Positions 1 to 9,131 of a DNA stretch of 64,000 bases are shown here, one piece after another. The stretch is taken from the NCBI RefSeq assembly GCF_001424195.1, contig NZ_LMOO01000001.1:974569-1038568 (forward strand). Reading direction: 5' to 3'. Numbering within the stretch: the first letter of the stretch is position 1; the number at the start of each line of letters is the position of its first letter. The DNA comes from Cellulomonas sp. Leaf334 (GTDB taxonomy: Bacteria > Actinomycetota > Actinomycetes > Actinomycetales > Cellulomonadaceae). The notes below the pieces were generated by a model that saw only the letters and a program-made list of their open reading frames with translations, had not been told where the DNA came from and searched no databases. A program made the translations under genes and the position numbers.

Positions 1-230
1 GTTCCCACGAGTAGGCATACATTCAGCAAGGAGCCGAGTAGCAACCCACCCCCGAAGCTGCCGGTTTGTAGGGAGATTCGCCAAGCGCCGAATCCCGCAA
101 GAAGCGGAAGTGACGACGCGACGACAAAAGCCTTTTCGGGTTCGCGAGGGCCCCGAAGAGGGCGGAATGAGAAACCGACTACTGCGAGCCAGGTGAGGGC
201 ATAGATAATTGCAATAGTTCGATCCGTCAT
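1..230 (-). CDS. Small membrane protein, candidate RHS immunity protein (3' end outside window)
   Basis: The ATG at 230-228 overlaps the TGA stop of the RHS toxin gene (227-229) as ATGA. The frame then stays open for 76 codons to the window edge, so the C-terminus is missing. I see three hydrophobic segments: residues about 5-22, 34-50 and 60-76, separated by a basic/proline turn around 23-33. No family is recognised. A small gene overlapping the 3' end of a polymorphic toxin is the usual position of its immunity gene, and membrane immunity proteins are common when the toxin acts on membranes. The immunity role is inference from position. The DNA is clearly poorer in GC than the housekeeping genes (27 of 60 bases in 181-240). 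Confidence 0.6.
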   Translation of the reverse strand, partial: MTDRTIAIIYALTWLAVVGFSFRPLRGPREPEKAFVVASSLPLLAGFGAWRISLQTGSFGGGLLLGSLLNVCLLVG

Positions 231-3200
231 CTTTGCTTTTGCCGCGCAATCTTGTCCCAGTTGTCGACCATTTGTGTCATTCCAAAAACCGCGTACTGGA
301 CGTAGCTGCGATAGCCCCGAGCCCCCGGCAATCCTCGGTACGAAGGGTGCTTCGAAGCACGCAAGATCGCGCCGTCGACGCCCCCAAACCGACCGAGCCT
401 ACTATTGTTGTACGCGCGTGCGACCTTCGTCGCGGCTCGGCCAATCGCTCCCGTTCTAGCTGCCACCGAGGCGGCGCCCTTAAATGCGATTCTGCCAGCG
501 CCGCCAAATGCAAGCCCCGCAGCCGTGGTCCCCAAAGTTCGCGCCCCCGTTGCGTAGTCCTTCGCTGCGAAGGACGCAAGCGCGCTACCCGTTCCGGCGA
601 CCAGAGCGACAGCACCGCAAATTTGACAGAACACAGCGGGCACGAAGCTAGCCGCCGTTGCGACGGCGTTGAGCGCAAGGGCAACACCCTTCCACGAGAG
701 GCGACCATCAAGGTCAGTGCAGTTTACGGGGTCGGCCCTGCAGTAGTCGTAATCGTTCGCCGATCCGCCAGCCACGGGGTCAACTGAGAGGAATCTTCCG
801 GTCGTTGGACTATAGAGCCGTACGCCCATGAGGATGGTGCCGGTGGGTGTGTCGGCGGAGCGTTGGGCGGCGCCGAGCCATCCGTAGCGTGGGGGTGCTT
901 GCCCGGTCTGCCCGGAGGTCATGGGCTGGGGGACGCCGAACTCGTCGAAGGACGTCACACGCAGCGGAGTGAACGAGGGTGCCGTGTCGGGGTCGTCGTA
1001 GGGCACGGTGGCGATGACGTCGCCGTGCAGGTCGACGAGCTGGAGGACCCGGTCGCCGGTGGCGCTGGTCTGCGCTGCCATGGCGCCGTCCATGCCTTCG
1101 ACGTAGCGGGTGACGCGGTCGGGCAGGGTGATGTCTTCGACGATCCAGGCGGGTTCGTCGTCGTCGCCGTCGTAGTGGCTGACCTGTTCGGTGGAGTTCA
1201 CCCAGGCGCTGTTGATCCACTTGAAGGTCTGCTCCGAGGAGAACCGCTGCAGGGGGTCCAGTCCCCAGGTGCTCTTGGCGACGGCGGGCACTTCCTGGCT
1301 GGCGACCAGGTCGTTGACGAAGTACCCGTTCATGGCGGTGGCGCTGCCGTCGGCTGTCGGCATCGTCATCGTGCGACCGAACGCGTCGTAGGTCCAGGCC
1401 TTGCCGGTGGTCCCCGTGGTGGTGAGGAGACGGTCGGCCGAGTCGTACGTGGAGACTGCAGAGGTCGCACCTGCGGTGCCGGGACAGGCCGAGGTGCCGG
1501 CTCCTGCCGCCGAAGCGGTCTTGATTGACGTGCGGTTCGTGTGGGTGTCGTAGCCGTAGGTCCGCGAGGTGCATGTGCCCGTGGCGACTGATGCGTCGGC
1601 GACGTCGGTGAGTCGGCCGAGGCGGTCGTAGGTGTAGGTGCGAGTCCCGCTGTTGCTGTCGTGGGTGATCCATTGGCCGCGGTGGTTCTCTACGACCTTG
1701 TCGGAGTAGATCGTCTGTCCGTCGGCGGTGCGGGTGTAGGCCCGCTTGGTGGGGACGCGCGCGGTGTCGTAGGTGAGGGTGAGGGTCACACCGGCGGGCA
1801 TCTTCTGCGATGCGAGTTGCCCGTCCGGTCCCCAGGTCGGCTCGAAGGTACCGGCGATCGGGTCCGTCATCTTCGTGACGAAGCCGCGGGGCTCTGCCTT
1901 TCGGTCGTAGACGTAGTCGCGTGTCCCGATCAGCGAGGTGCCGGCGAAGTTCTCGACCTTGATCGGCTGACCGAGCCGGTCGTAAGCCGTGGTGGTGACA
2001 CCTCCATCAGCGTCGGTGTACTTGGTGAGCCGACCGAGGCCGTCGTACTCCTTGGTGATCGTGCCGCCTGATGTCGAGCTGTTCTCGACGACGTCACCGG
2101 TCGAGTTGTCGTACTTGGTGGTCGTGGTCCCCACCGCGGCGCCGGCCTCGGGGCTGTTGCCGGTCAGGGAGACGCTGATCACTCGGTCGGCGGCGTCGTA
2201 GGTAGTGGTCGCGGTGCGCTTGACCTGCCCGGCTCCGGCTGGGCCGACTGCGTCAGTCACGACGGTTGGTGAGCCGAACAAGTTGTAGGCCTCAACTCGC
2301 TTGACTGGCAGGTCAGCGCTTCGTGGGGTCGGGTCGCTCCACACCGCGGGGCCCGCTGCGCGGGTGACGCAGGGTTGGCCGGCCCATTCGGGCTTGTTTG
2401 CGCATGCGGGGTCGTCGGGGTTGGTGCCGGCGGTGTAGAAGACCGAGATCGTCGTTGCGGCGTCCGTCCCGGTCGAGCCGGGCTTGGAGGAGCGGATGGC
2501 CCGGCCTCGGGCGTCGTACACGACCGTGGAGGTCAGCTGGCTCGGTTGTCCGGCATCGACGGTGACCGAGGTCGGTTGGCCGTGCTTCCAGCCCGAGCTC
2601 GGGTCGAGCTTGGACACACCCTGCACGATCGGGTCGTACCCGTTCTTGGTCACCAACGGGTCGAACACGGTCCCAGTGGGGTACTCGACACCTGCCGAGG
2701 TCGTCGTGGTGAGCAGGTGGTAGGCGGCGCCGTCGGGCTTGCCCTCGTCGTAGACGTTCGTCGTGGTCGGACGCAGCGTGCGCACATCGTTCGCGTTGTT
2801 GTCGACAGCGAGACGCTGGAGCGGGCCGGTCTGGGAGAGCAGGTCGATTCCGTCATCGCTGTACGTGCTTCGGGTGTCGAGCAGTTGGGCAAGGTCGAGG
2901 GAGGTCTTGCCCTCCAGGCCGTACCCAGCCAGTGGGTCCGGTTCTGACCACTTCTTCAGCGCGTACAGGCGGTTGGTGGCGTCCAAGGTGCGTACGACAT
3001 TGCCGCGTTTGTCGTACTCGGCAGTGTCGATGAACCCTTCGGCAGGAGCAAACCTGCCCATGGGCGAGGCGGTGTTGACCTCGAGGCCCGAGGAGTTCAG
3101 GTAGGAGATCGTGGCGTGCTTGTACTGATCCAGGGTGGGTGCATTCGGGGTCGCGGTGTTGACCCCGGGCGGGTTCAGCGGGTCGAAGATCGCGGTCGCG

Positions 3201-6115
3201 TCGGTGGGGCCGTCCTGCTGGGCCCAGTTACCGATCGTGGCGGCATCCAGGTCGTACGGCCCGCCGGCGCCGGTGGTCAGCGGCACGCCGTAGACGATGC
3301 TGGTGGTGTTGGTCGGGTGGTCGCTGTCGAGGCTGGCGCGGCTGACCGACAGCAGTCGACCGGGGTCGGGGTCGACCCAGTCCCCCGCACCCGTGGAGCT
3401 GTTGCCCGCGACGCCGTACGTGTAGGTGTACGGCTCCTCGCCCGGGGCCTTCACGGAGGCCAGCCGCCCGGCGTTGGCCTCGTAGCTGTAGGTGGTGACA
3501 AGCGGAGAAGCGCCTGCGGCCTCGATGCGGGGGTCCTTGACGGTGACCAGCTGGCCAGTCGAGTTGTACCCGTACTGGGCAACGGGCGTCTTGGCCATAG
3601 CCGTCCCGTTCCACGACCACACCGAGACCGTGGACAGTCGGCCCGCGAACGAATTGGGCTGGGTGCTGTCGCTGAAGTAGTCGAACTGCATGACCTCGCA
3701 CCCCTTGGCGGGAGCGGCCTCGGGGAGATCGGTTCTGCAGGCTTGGGTGTTGGTGGGCCAGTCGTTCACGCCCGGCTCGATCGGCGCGATGATGCGCTTG
3801 AGCCGGGACACACCCTCAAGGGCGGTGTCGTAGACGTACTGGGCGCCGCCCGCTGCGGCCGGGGGTGTGGACATCCGCACGGGGAAGTCGCCGGTCGTGC
3901 CCGTGCGGGTGAAGACGGTGGTGGTGCCGTCGATCTCGGCAAGTTGGAAGGTGCCGGGGGCGACCGTGGTCAGGGTGAGGGCTTCGGCGCCGGGCTCGGG
4001 CCACCAGGTGCCGTTGCCGCCCTGGGTGAACCAGATCTCCCCGCCGCCGGTGAGCTGGACCGCGGCGATGTCGTCGTAGGGGCGGGTGACCTTGGTGTAC
4101 GCGGTGCCGGAGGCGGCGTCGGTGGTGCCGGTGGACCACTCGGGGCCGAACGGGGACCACAGCTCGTTGACGGACAGGTCGTCGAAGTAGACGTCCTTGC
4201 CCGCGGCGCCGAACCCGTTGTACAGCCGCACGAGTGCGTCAGTCGCGGTGGCGGGGATGGTGACGTCGACGCTGATCTGCTGCCACGCATCCTTCAACGT
4301 CGGGAGGGGAGTTCGTGCCGTGTCGACCCAGTTGCCGTCGACCTTGGTCAGCACAGCGATCCCGAGCCCACGTGGGGAGCTCGGACTCAGGCCGGTCGCG
4401 GTGGGGACGTAGATCCATCCGGACATCCGGTAGGTGCGGCCGGCTCGCAGGGCACCGTTCGGCCCCCAGTTGGTCATGCCTGATCCCAGGGCGATGAAGG
4501 AGTCGACATTGCCGGACGCCGGGGGAAGCAACTTGAACGACGTCGTCCCGGTGTGGTGCCGCGTGGTGTCCACGCTGGCGATCGCGTTCGGGTTCGACGG
4601 CGTGGGCAGCGTGGTCGCGTCATGGTGGGCGGTGGGCACGAGGTCGGCCTGCAGCTGCAGGCCGCTGTCGGTGTCCCGTGAGGATGTTGTGCGCACCAGG
4701 GACAGGCCGAACTCTTCGGCGTCGGTGACCGACAGGGTGTGGTCACCGGTGAGCAGGTTGACCGAACCGGGGCCGATCGTGGTGGTGGCGGCGCCGTCGG
4801 CGTCCGGGTCGATGACGAGCGTGACCCACTGTGTCGGTGTCGGTGAGGCGCCGGTGGGCGAGGCGGACAGCTGCGCACGGACCTGGACCGGGCCGCCGGT
4901 GGACCCGAACTGACGACCCACATCCCACGTGGTGTAGCTGGTGCCGGTCGGCAGTTGCTGCCAATCGTTCGCCCACGTCAGCCCGGCGGACGTGGACAGC
5001 ACCGCCGGCTTGATCGGTTCAGTCGTGGTCGCGTCAGGGCCGCGTCGCCACTCGAAGCTGACGTAGGTCAGGCTCGGCATCGCCTCCACGGACAGGCGCA
5101 CCCGCCGCACGACGCGCGTGCCCTCATCCGGTCCGACGATGCCGCCCTTGCCGACCCGGAACGTGTACTTCGACGTCGCAGAGACGGCGCCGGCCCGGTC
5201 GATCGCCTGCACCTGCAGGGCATGCGTGCCGGCGTCCGCCGGTGACAGCTTCAACGCCGCGGGGTTACCGCCGGGCCCGGCGACCTGCTGGGCCGGGTCG
5301 GGAGCCTTGTCCAGCCCCCACCGGTAGGCCACGACCGTGTCGTCCTTCGGCGACATTGTGAAGTTGAAGGTTCCTTCGGTGCCCGGTTCCTGGGTCCAGC
5401 CAACGCTGGGGTACTGGGTGGACGTCACCGTCGGCGCCGGAGGTGCGGAGGTGTCGATGCCGAAGTTGAACCACGCCGAGCGAGGTCCCTCGATGATGTC
5501 GTCACTGACCCGTACCCGGAAGTAGTAGAAGTCGCTGTTGGTCACGACGTTCTTCGGGAGCGTGATGCTGGCTACCGAGCCCGACGGAACATAGAGAACG
5601 TTCTGGGTGTAGATGACCTGCTGGTTCTTGTCTGCGACCTCGAACATGCCGTGGATCTTGCCGCCGTCCGGGTCGGAGATCGTGGCGCTCAGTGTCGGGG
5701 TGTCCGACCGGGACCACGACCCGTTCGCCGACGGGTTCGGCGTCGCCGAGATCTGCAGCCCCGTGGGCATGCTCGGCGTCGAGTTGTACGTCATCCAGAC
5801 CGACGGCACGTAGGCGCCGTAGTCGGCGGAGAAGAACTTCTTGAACCCGAAGTTGTCCGTCTCGGACTCGGCCCGGATCCCGACCCAGCCCTCGTTGCCG
5901 GACCCGTTGGCCCAGTCCCGGGCCATCGTGGTGATGTTCGCCGACGACCAACCACCGGCGCACGACGAGGAGTACCCGTGCGTGTCCGAGCTGGTGGCGT
6001 AGTGGCCACCCCACCCGGGCTGGTTCGCCCAGGTCGTGGCGGTGCTCGAGCCCCACGTGGACCAGACCTGCCAGTTCCGGGCCTGACAGGACCAGGAGTA
6101 GTAGTTGAGCCCCAC
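227..6115 (-). CDS. RHS repeat protein, C-terminal 1962-residue fragment with variable toxin tip
   Basis: Domains in order: a DNRLRE-like region (about 1-115), Ig/fibronectin-like spacers (115-430), a carbohydrate-binding-like jelly-roll segment (about 540-650), and many YD repeats (about 850-1780, such as YDGLGRLTKYTDADGG and YDRLGRLTDVAD). The canonical RHS core end follows, near residues 1765-1804: the GVRLYSPTTGRFLSVDP phrase and then DYDYCRADPVNC. The last 158 residues (bases 230-703) are a different module with two hydrophobic stretches followed by a basic Arg/Gly-rich tail; I do not recognise the toxin fold. The GTG at 6115 is an internal codon created by the frameshift, so this fragment lacks a signal peptide and probably its own translation start. 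Confidence 0.8.
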   Translation of the reverse strand: MGLNYYSWSCQARNWQVWSTWGSSTATTWANQPGWGGHYATSSDTHGYSSSCAGGWSSANITTMARDWANGSGNEGWVGIRAESETDNFGFKKFFSADYGAYVPSVWMTYNSTPSMPTGLQISATPNPSANGSWSRSDTPTLSATISDPDGGKIHGMFEVADKNQQVIYTQNVLYVPSGSVASITLPKNVVTNSDFYYFRVRVSDDIIEGPRSAWFNFGIDTSAPPAPTVTSTQYPSVGWTQEPGTEGTFNFTMSPKDDTVVAYRWGLDKAPDPAQQVAGPGGNPAALKLSPADAGTHALQVQAIDRAGAVSATSKYTFRVGKGGIVGPDEGTRVVRRVRLSVEAMPSLTYVSFEWRRGPDATTTEPIKPAVLSTSAGLTWANDWQQLPTGTSYTTWDVGRQFGSTGGPVQVRAQLSASPTGASPTPTQWVTLVIDPDADGAATTTIGPGSVNLLTGDHTLSVTDAEEFGLSLVRTTSSRDTDSGLQLQADLVPTAHHDATTLPTPSNPNAIASVDTTRHHTGTTSFKLLPPASGNVDSFIALGSGMTNWGPNGALRAGRTYRMSGWIYVPTATGLSPSSPRGLGIAVLTKVDGNWVDTARTPLPTLKDAWQQISVDVTIPATATDALVRLYNGFGAAGKDVYFDDLSVNELWSPFGPEWSTGTTDAASGTAYTKVTRPYDDIAAVQLTGGGEIWFTQGGNGTWWPEPGAEALTLTTVAPGTFQLAEIDGTTTVFTRTGTTGDFPVRMSTPPAAAGGAQYVYDTALEGVSRLKRIIAPIEPGVNDWPTNTQACRTDLPEAAPAKGCEVMQFDYFSDSTQPNSFAGRLSTVSVWSWNGTAMAKTPVAQYGYNSTGQLVTVKDPRIEAAGASPLVTTYSYEANAGRLASVKAPGEEPYTYTYGVAGNSSTGAGDWVDPDPGRLLSVSRASLDSDHPTNTTSIVYGVPLTTGAGGPYDLDAATIGNWAQQDGPTDATAIFDPLNPPGVNTATPNAPTLDQYKHATISYLNSSGLEVNTASPMGRFAPAEGFIDTAEYDKRGNVVRTLDATNRLYALKKWSEPDPLAGYGLEGKTSLDLAQLLDTRSTYSDDGIDLLSQTGPLQRLAVDNNANDVRTLRPTTTNVYDEGKPDGAAYHLLTTTTSAGVEYPTGTVFDPLVTKNGYDPIVQGVSKLDPSSGWKHGQPTSVTVDAGQPSQLTSTVVYDARGRAIRSSKPGSTGTDAATTISVFYTAGTNPDDPACANKPEWAGQPCVTRAAGPAVWSDPTPRSADLPVKRVEAYNLFGSPTVVTDAVGPAGAGQVKRTATTTYDAADRVISVSLTGNSPEAGAAVGTTTTKYDNSTGDVVENSSTSGGTITKEYDGLGRLTKYTDADGGVTTTAYDRLGQPIKVENFAGTSLIGTRDYVYDRKAEPRGFVTKMTDPIAGTFEPTWGPDGQLASQKMPAGVTLTLTYDTARVPTKRAYTRTADGQTIYSDKVVENHRGQWITHDSNSGTRTYTYDRLGRLTDVADASVATGTCTSRTYGYDTHTNRTSIKTASAAGAGTSACPGTAGATSAVSTYDSADRLLTTTGTTGKAWTYDAFGRTMTMPTADGSATAMNGYFVNDLVASQEVPAVAKSTWGLDPLQRFSSEQTFKWINSAWVNSTEQVSHYDGDDDEPAWIVEDITLPDRVTRYVEGMDGAMAAQTSATGDRVLQLVDLHGDVIATVPYDDPDTAPSFTPLRVTSFDEFGVPQPMTSGQTGQAPPRYGWLGAAQRSADTPTGTILMGVRLYSPTTGRFLSVDPVAGGSANDYDYCRADPVNCTDLDGRLSWKGVALALNAVATAASFVPAVFCQICGAVALVAGTGSALASFAAKDYATGARTLGTTAAGLAFGGAGRIAFKGAASVAARTGAIGRAATKVARAYNNSRLGRFGGVDGAILRASKHPSYRGLPGARGYRSYVQYAVFGMTQMVDNWDKIARQKQR

Positions 6116-6864
6116 TCGAAGTAGATGTCCGGGTCGACCACGACCGGGTAGGTCGTCTCGGGGTCCTGCAAGAAGTCATCCTGCGGCAGCAACGTGACCT
6201 GCGCGGTGTCCGCTGCGGGCAGCGTCACGGCCCGCTCGACCTCGATCGATCCTTCGGCGACGTCGATGGACCCGTCACCCACCACCGGCTCGGGCACCTG
6301 CGCCGCGGCCGCCGCGTCGACGGGCGTGTCATCTCCCTCCGTGGACCCGTTGCGGCCGTGGTCCTTGGCGACCACCCACGACGGCATCGGTGAGAGGCGG
6401 GGTGCGTCGGCGTCCTCTGCCGGCCGCTGTTCGGTCACCGGGTAGGCACGGCCCTGATCGGTGTCGGCGTCCCACATCTGCGCCACCGGCGCGGTCGCGA
6501 CGACCTCACCGTCATCGACCACGCTCAGACCGCCATCGTCGGTCGCCGTGAGCTCAGCGCCCTCGGTCAGCACGGTCAATGGAAGCTCGAGCGGCGCCGC
6601 GCCCGGTTCGGGTCGCTCCGCCACCACGAAGAACTGCTCGAACCCGGTGCTGGTGGCCTCCAGGACCAGATCGACACCGGGACGCACGTTGTCGTAGGTC
6701 GCTCGGCGACCCTCCAGTCGCGGCTCCGGCAATGCACCGGTCCACTGCACGCGTGTCGAGACACCTGAGCTCGGGTCGGTCATCGTGACCACGTCCACCG
6801 GCTCGGTCCCTCCCGGCGTTCCACCGGAGAACGTGAGATCCCCACTTTGCGCGACCGGGCGCAC
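6110..6864 (-). pseudogene. RHS protein, middle fragment between TAG and frameshift
   Basis: This piece is in the same frame as the 5' fragment, separated from it only by the TAG at 6888-6886 and seven sense codons. About 250 residues are meaningful, with N-terminal secreted-RHS features: a TYDNVRPGVDLVLEAT stretch followed by a GFEQFFVVAERPE stretch, then a linker and the phrase TTYPVVVDPDIYF. All are typical of the region between the signal peptide and the DNRLRE domain in actinobacterial RHS proteins. Coding sense is lost beyond the G4 run at 6113-6110. Adding one base there joins it cleanly to the long 3' fragment. The GTG at 6864-6862 is probably not a natural start. Confidence 0.7.
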
Positions 6865-6885
6865 TTCCCCGTCGTCGCTGACCTG

Positions 6886-7293
6886 CTAGGTCAGATCGAC
6901 CGGTGCCCAGTCCTCGGTCGTCGTGCCGTCACCACCGAGTCGAACCCACACCGGGCCGGAGCCCTGGCCCGCCGCCATGGTCCCGTCGGGCAGAGCGAAC
7001 ACCGAGCCCACCTCGGTGCGCAGCCCGAGGACCTCAACCGGCTGGTCCTCCAGCCGGGCGATCGCCCGTGCGGACACCTCATCCGGCGCAGACAACGGCT
7101 CATCGCTGGCCGTAGCAGCCGTCGCCTCAGGCGACGTCGACGCCTCCGGCGCGGCGGCTGCGGCCGGCAGACCTGCAGCTCCCACGCCGAGCCCGGCCAG
7201 AGCTGCCGTGACGGGCACGAAGGTGCGCCAAGCCGCGGGGACACCGAAGAACGAACGCAAACCAGACACCAAAGACCCCGCACGAGAAGGCAC
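6886..7293 (-). pseudogene. RHS protein, N-terminal fragment with signal peptide
   Basis: Translation from GTG 7293 (or GTG 7269) gives a basic start and a hydrophobic alanine-rich segment (VTAALAGLGVGAAGLPAAAA), a plausible Sec signal peptide. An Ala/Ser/Thr/Pro-rich linker follows, and then a short conserved part ending VDLT before TAG at 6888-6886. The frame is open upstream to 7500, but that extension is arginine/cysteine-rich and looks non-coding. Codons immediately after the TAG continue the same family sequence, so I read the TAG as a nonsense mutation (for example TTG to TAG). What can be made from this piece alone is a secreted peptide of roughly 130 residues. Confidence 0.6.
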
Positions 7294-7898
7294 CAGCCCC
7301 CTCAGTGGGACCGGGCGATGAATAGCGCGAAAGGAACGCGCCCGCCGAGGACTCACCAACACTGGGACCCGATCGGCGGCGGAACAGTAACCCGGAAAAC
7401 GCCTACCGTCGAATTCGTCGGTCCTCCGTGCCGGGTTCGAGCAAATTCTCCGAAATGGCCCGCAAAACGCGCCCGGTGAGCGCTGAGATTCGGCACTCAC
7501 GGGGTACTCACGTGCTGGCGCACCTACAGCCAGCGGCGCTGACAGGAGTCGACGCCCACGTTCTCCGGAGGCGTCCTGCGGCTCGCGCCAACGACGTCAG
7601 CATGATCTGCGCCACTGACCCGGACATCAGTCCGAAGGAGACCGGCCTGCCTGGCCTGGCAGTCGCGAAACAGGTCGTGGGGGCTCTCTTGATCTGAGGG
7701 CTCGTGGCATGCGCCGCGGCTCTGGAGAGTGATCAGTTGGGCGGTTGCCCGCCAGCGTGCGTCGGCGCATTCCGGTGTTGGCCCCGCTCGTCGGCTCGCG
7801 AGAGCCCCTCTCCGGGTCAGCACTTGGCGGAGCACGAGGAGCCCCGGTGTCTCCATCGCATCGGGACCTAGGCCCCGGCCGCGAGACTTCCAGGTCGG
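7294..7898. other. Gap of about 600 bases without a convincing gene
   Basis: This lies between the 5' end of the RHS gene and the 3' end of the integrase. Short open frames on both strands here have no recognisable family, poor codon bias and no convincing ribosome binding site. The RHS promoter should lie in the part nearest 7300-7450. I found no second copy of the tRNA-Ala 3' end, no tRNA and no insertion-sequence ends. Confidence 0.5.
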
Positions 7899-8933
7899 CT
7901 ACAGCCCGAGGTCGCGGCTGGTGGTGATGGCCAGCGCCTCCATGGGGCGGATGTAATGCTCGATGAGGACCTTGAGGTGGCGGTGGCGGGTCTGGGCGGC
8001 GATGCGGTCCAGGGGCACGCCGGCGGCTGCGGCGGTGGTGGCGTGTCCGGCGCGCAGGGAGTGTCCGGTGATGTGCGGGGCGGGTAGCCCGGCGGCGCGA
8101 GCGCGACGGGTGACGATCTTCGAGGCGGCAGTGGCGGATATCGGGTCGCCGGTCGGCAGGCGTAGGTTGCGTAGGGCGGTGAAGACCGGGCCGGGCGCCG
8201 TTCCGCGCTGGTGCAGCCAGGCGTCCAGAGCGGCCAGCGGGCAGGTGGCACGGTGGTGGCCGGGGGCGACGGCGATGACTTGGCCGCGGGCTTCCTGGTC
8301 GGACTTGGACCGGCGCACGTGAAGCAGTAGCCCGGCGGGGTGCGGCTCGAGGTCGGCCAGGGTGAGGGCGGCGAGCTCGCCGGGGCGCAGTGCGGAGGCG
8401 AAGCCGAGCAAAATCAACGCTCGGTCGCGCGCGCTGGCTCGCCTGCTGTGGTCGATGGCGTCGACGATGGTCCCGATCTCGATCAGGTCCAGGGCGTGCG
8501 CTGGGCGCCGGGCGGCGGTGCCGACGGTGCGGCGCAGGCCGCGGCGGACCTGGCGGACGGTGTCGTCCCGGATCGGGTCGGCCAGGTCCCGGGCACGGTG
8601 GTGGGCGCCGATCGCGGCGCAGGCCAGCTCGAGGGTGGACATGCTGGCTCCGGTCTCGGCGCGTTCGGTGAGGTAGGCGCAGACCAGATGCGGTGACGCC
8701 GGCACCGGCGGCAGGTCGCGGCCTGCGCACCAGCGGGTCCAGGCCCGCCACGCAACGGCGTACACGGCGCGAGTGGCCGGGGCACGCCCGGCCGCTACGG
8801 CCGCGGTGATGCGGGCGACGTCGGCGGCGGTGAGACCGGTGGGCAGGGACGGAGATGCGGGGGCGGTGGGCATGGCCCAGTACCCGCGCTCGCGGCAGCG
8901 CGGGAAAGATCCCAATAAATGGCCGATGGCCAC
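7899..8933 (-). CDS. Tyrosine recombinase/integrase
   Basis: Site-specific recombinase of the phage-integrase family (344 residues). An N-terminal SAM-like core-binding domain (about 35-130) precedes the catalytic domain (about 150-335). I see the catalytic pattern: Arg183 in ALRPGEL, a Lys near 210, the H291-S-L-R294 box, a His at 317/319 and the nucleophile Tyr327 in EHYIRP. The start may be ATG 8933 or, more like the family, ATG 8873 (MPTAPASPS). It is encoded just past the 3' end of tRNA-Ala and in the same direction, the usual placement of an integrase that targets that tRNA gene. Its gene is intact. It is likely the integrase of the island that includes the RHS locus; that link is inference. 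Confidence 0.88.
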   Translation of the reverse strand: MAIGHLLGSFPRCRERGYWAMPTAPASPSLPTGLTAADVARITAAVAAGRAPATRAVYAVAWRAWTRWCAGRDLPPVPASPHLVCAYLTERAETGASMSTLELACAAIGAHHRARDLADPIRDDTVRQVRRGLRRTVGTAARRPAHALDLIEIGTIVDAIDHSRRASARDRALILLGFASALRPGELAALTLADLEPHPAGLLLHVRRSKSDQEARGQVIAVAPGHHRATCPLAALDAWLHQRGTAPGPVFTALRNLRLPTGDPISATAASKIVTRRARAAGLPAPHITGHSLRAGHATTAAAAGVPLDRIAAQTRHRHLKVLIEHYIRPMEALAITTSRDLGL

Positions 8934-8983
8934 GTCGGGCTCCTAGGTTCAGGATCCCGGCGTGGCCTCTGACCAGCACTTTC

Positions 8984-9058
<75 letters not shown>

Positions 9059-9131
9059 GCGGCCCCCACGAAGGGGAGCCACCTACGCCCGTAGGCGCTC
9101 GGAGAGTCTAGATCGAACGCGGGCCGAAACG

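Larger units (their letters stand above)
227..7293 (-). pseudogene. Disrupted secreted RHS/YD-repeat polymorphic toxin gene (whole locus)
   Basis: Three consecutive reading-frame pieces together form one RHS protein of about 2,350 residues. The 5' piece (7293-6886) carries a signal peptide. It ends at TAG 6888-6886, and the same frame continues as the middle piece (to about 6113). The frame then slips by one base at a G4 run (6113-6110) into the long 3' piece (6115-227). Conserved RHS-type sequence continues across both breaks: a phrase typical of the secreted N-terminal region resumes directly after the TAG, and the DPDIYF stretch runs into the DNRLRE-like domain after the slip. Secreted actinobacterial RHS proteins of this layout deliver a C-terminal toxin to competitors. 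With two lesions the intact protein is probably not made. A sequencing error could explain the frameshift but less easily also the stop. The exact start (7293 or 7269) is uncertain. Confidence 0.75.

Noticed and set aside
6862..6864. GTG start for an independent protein made from the middle RHS fragment
   Set aside because: Upstream codons back to the TAG and beyond continue the same family sequence, so this GTG is an internal codon rather than a natural start.
7428..7697. 89-codon plus-strand frame between the RHS gene and the integrase
   Set aside because: No SD, no family resemblance, weak third-position bias; it was left as an unassigned gap.
7300..8980. Second copy of the tRNA-Ala 3' end (att repeat) inside the window
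   Set aside because: I read this region for the T-arm/acceptor sequence and found only the tRNA itself; the other attachment site must be outside the window if it exists.
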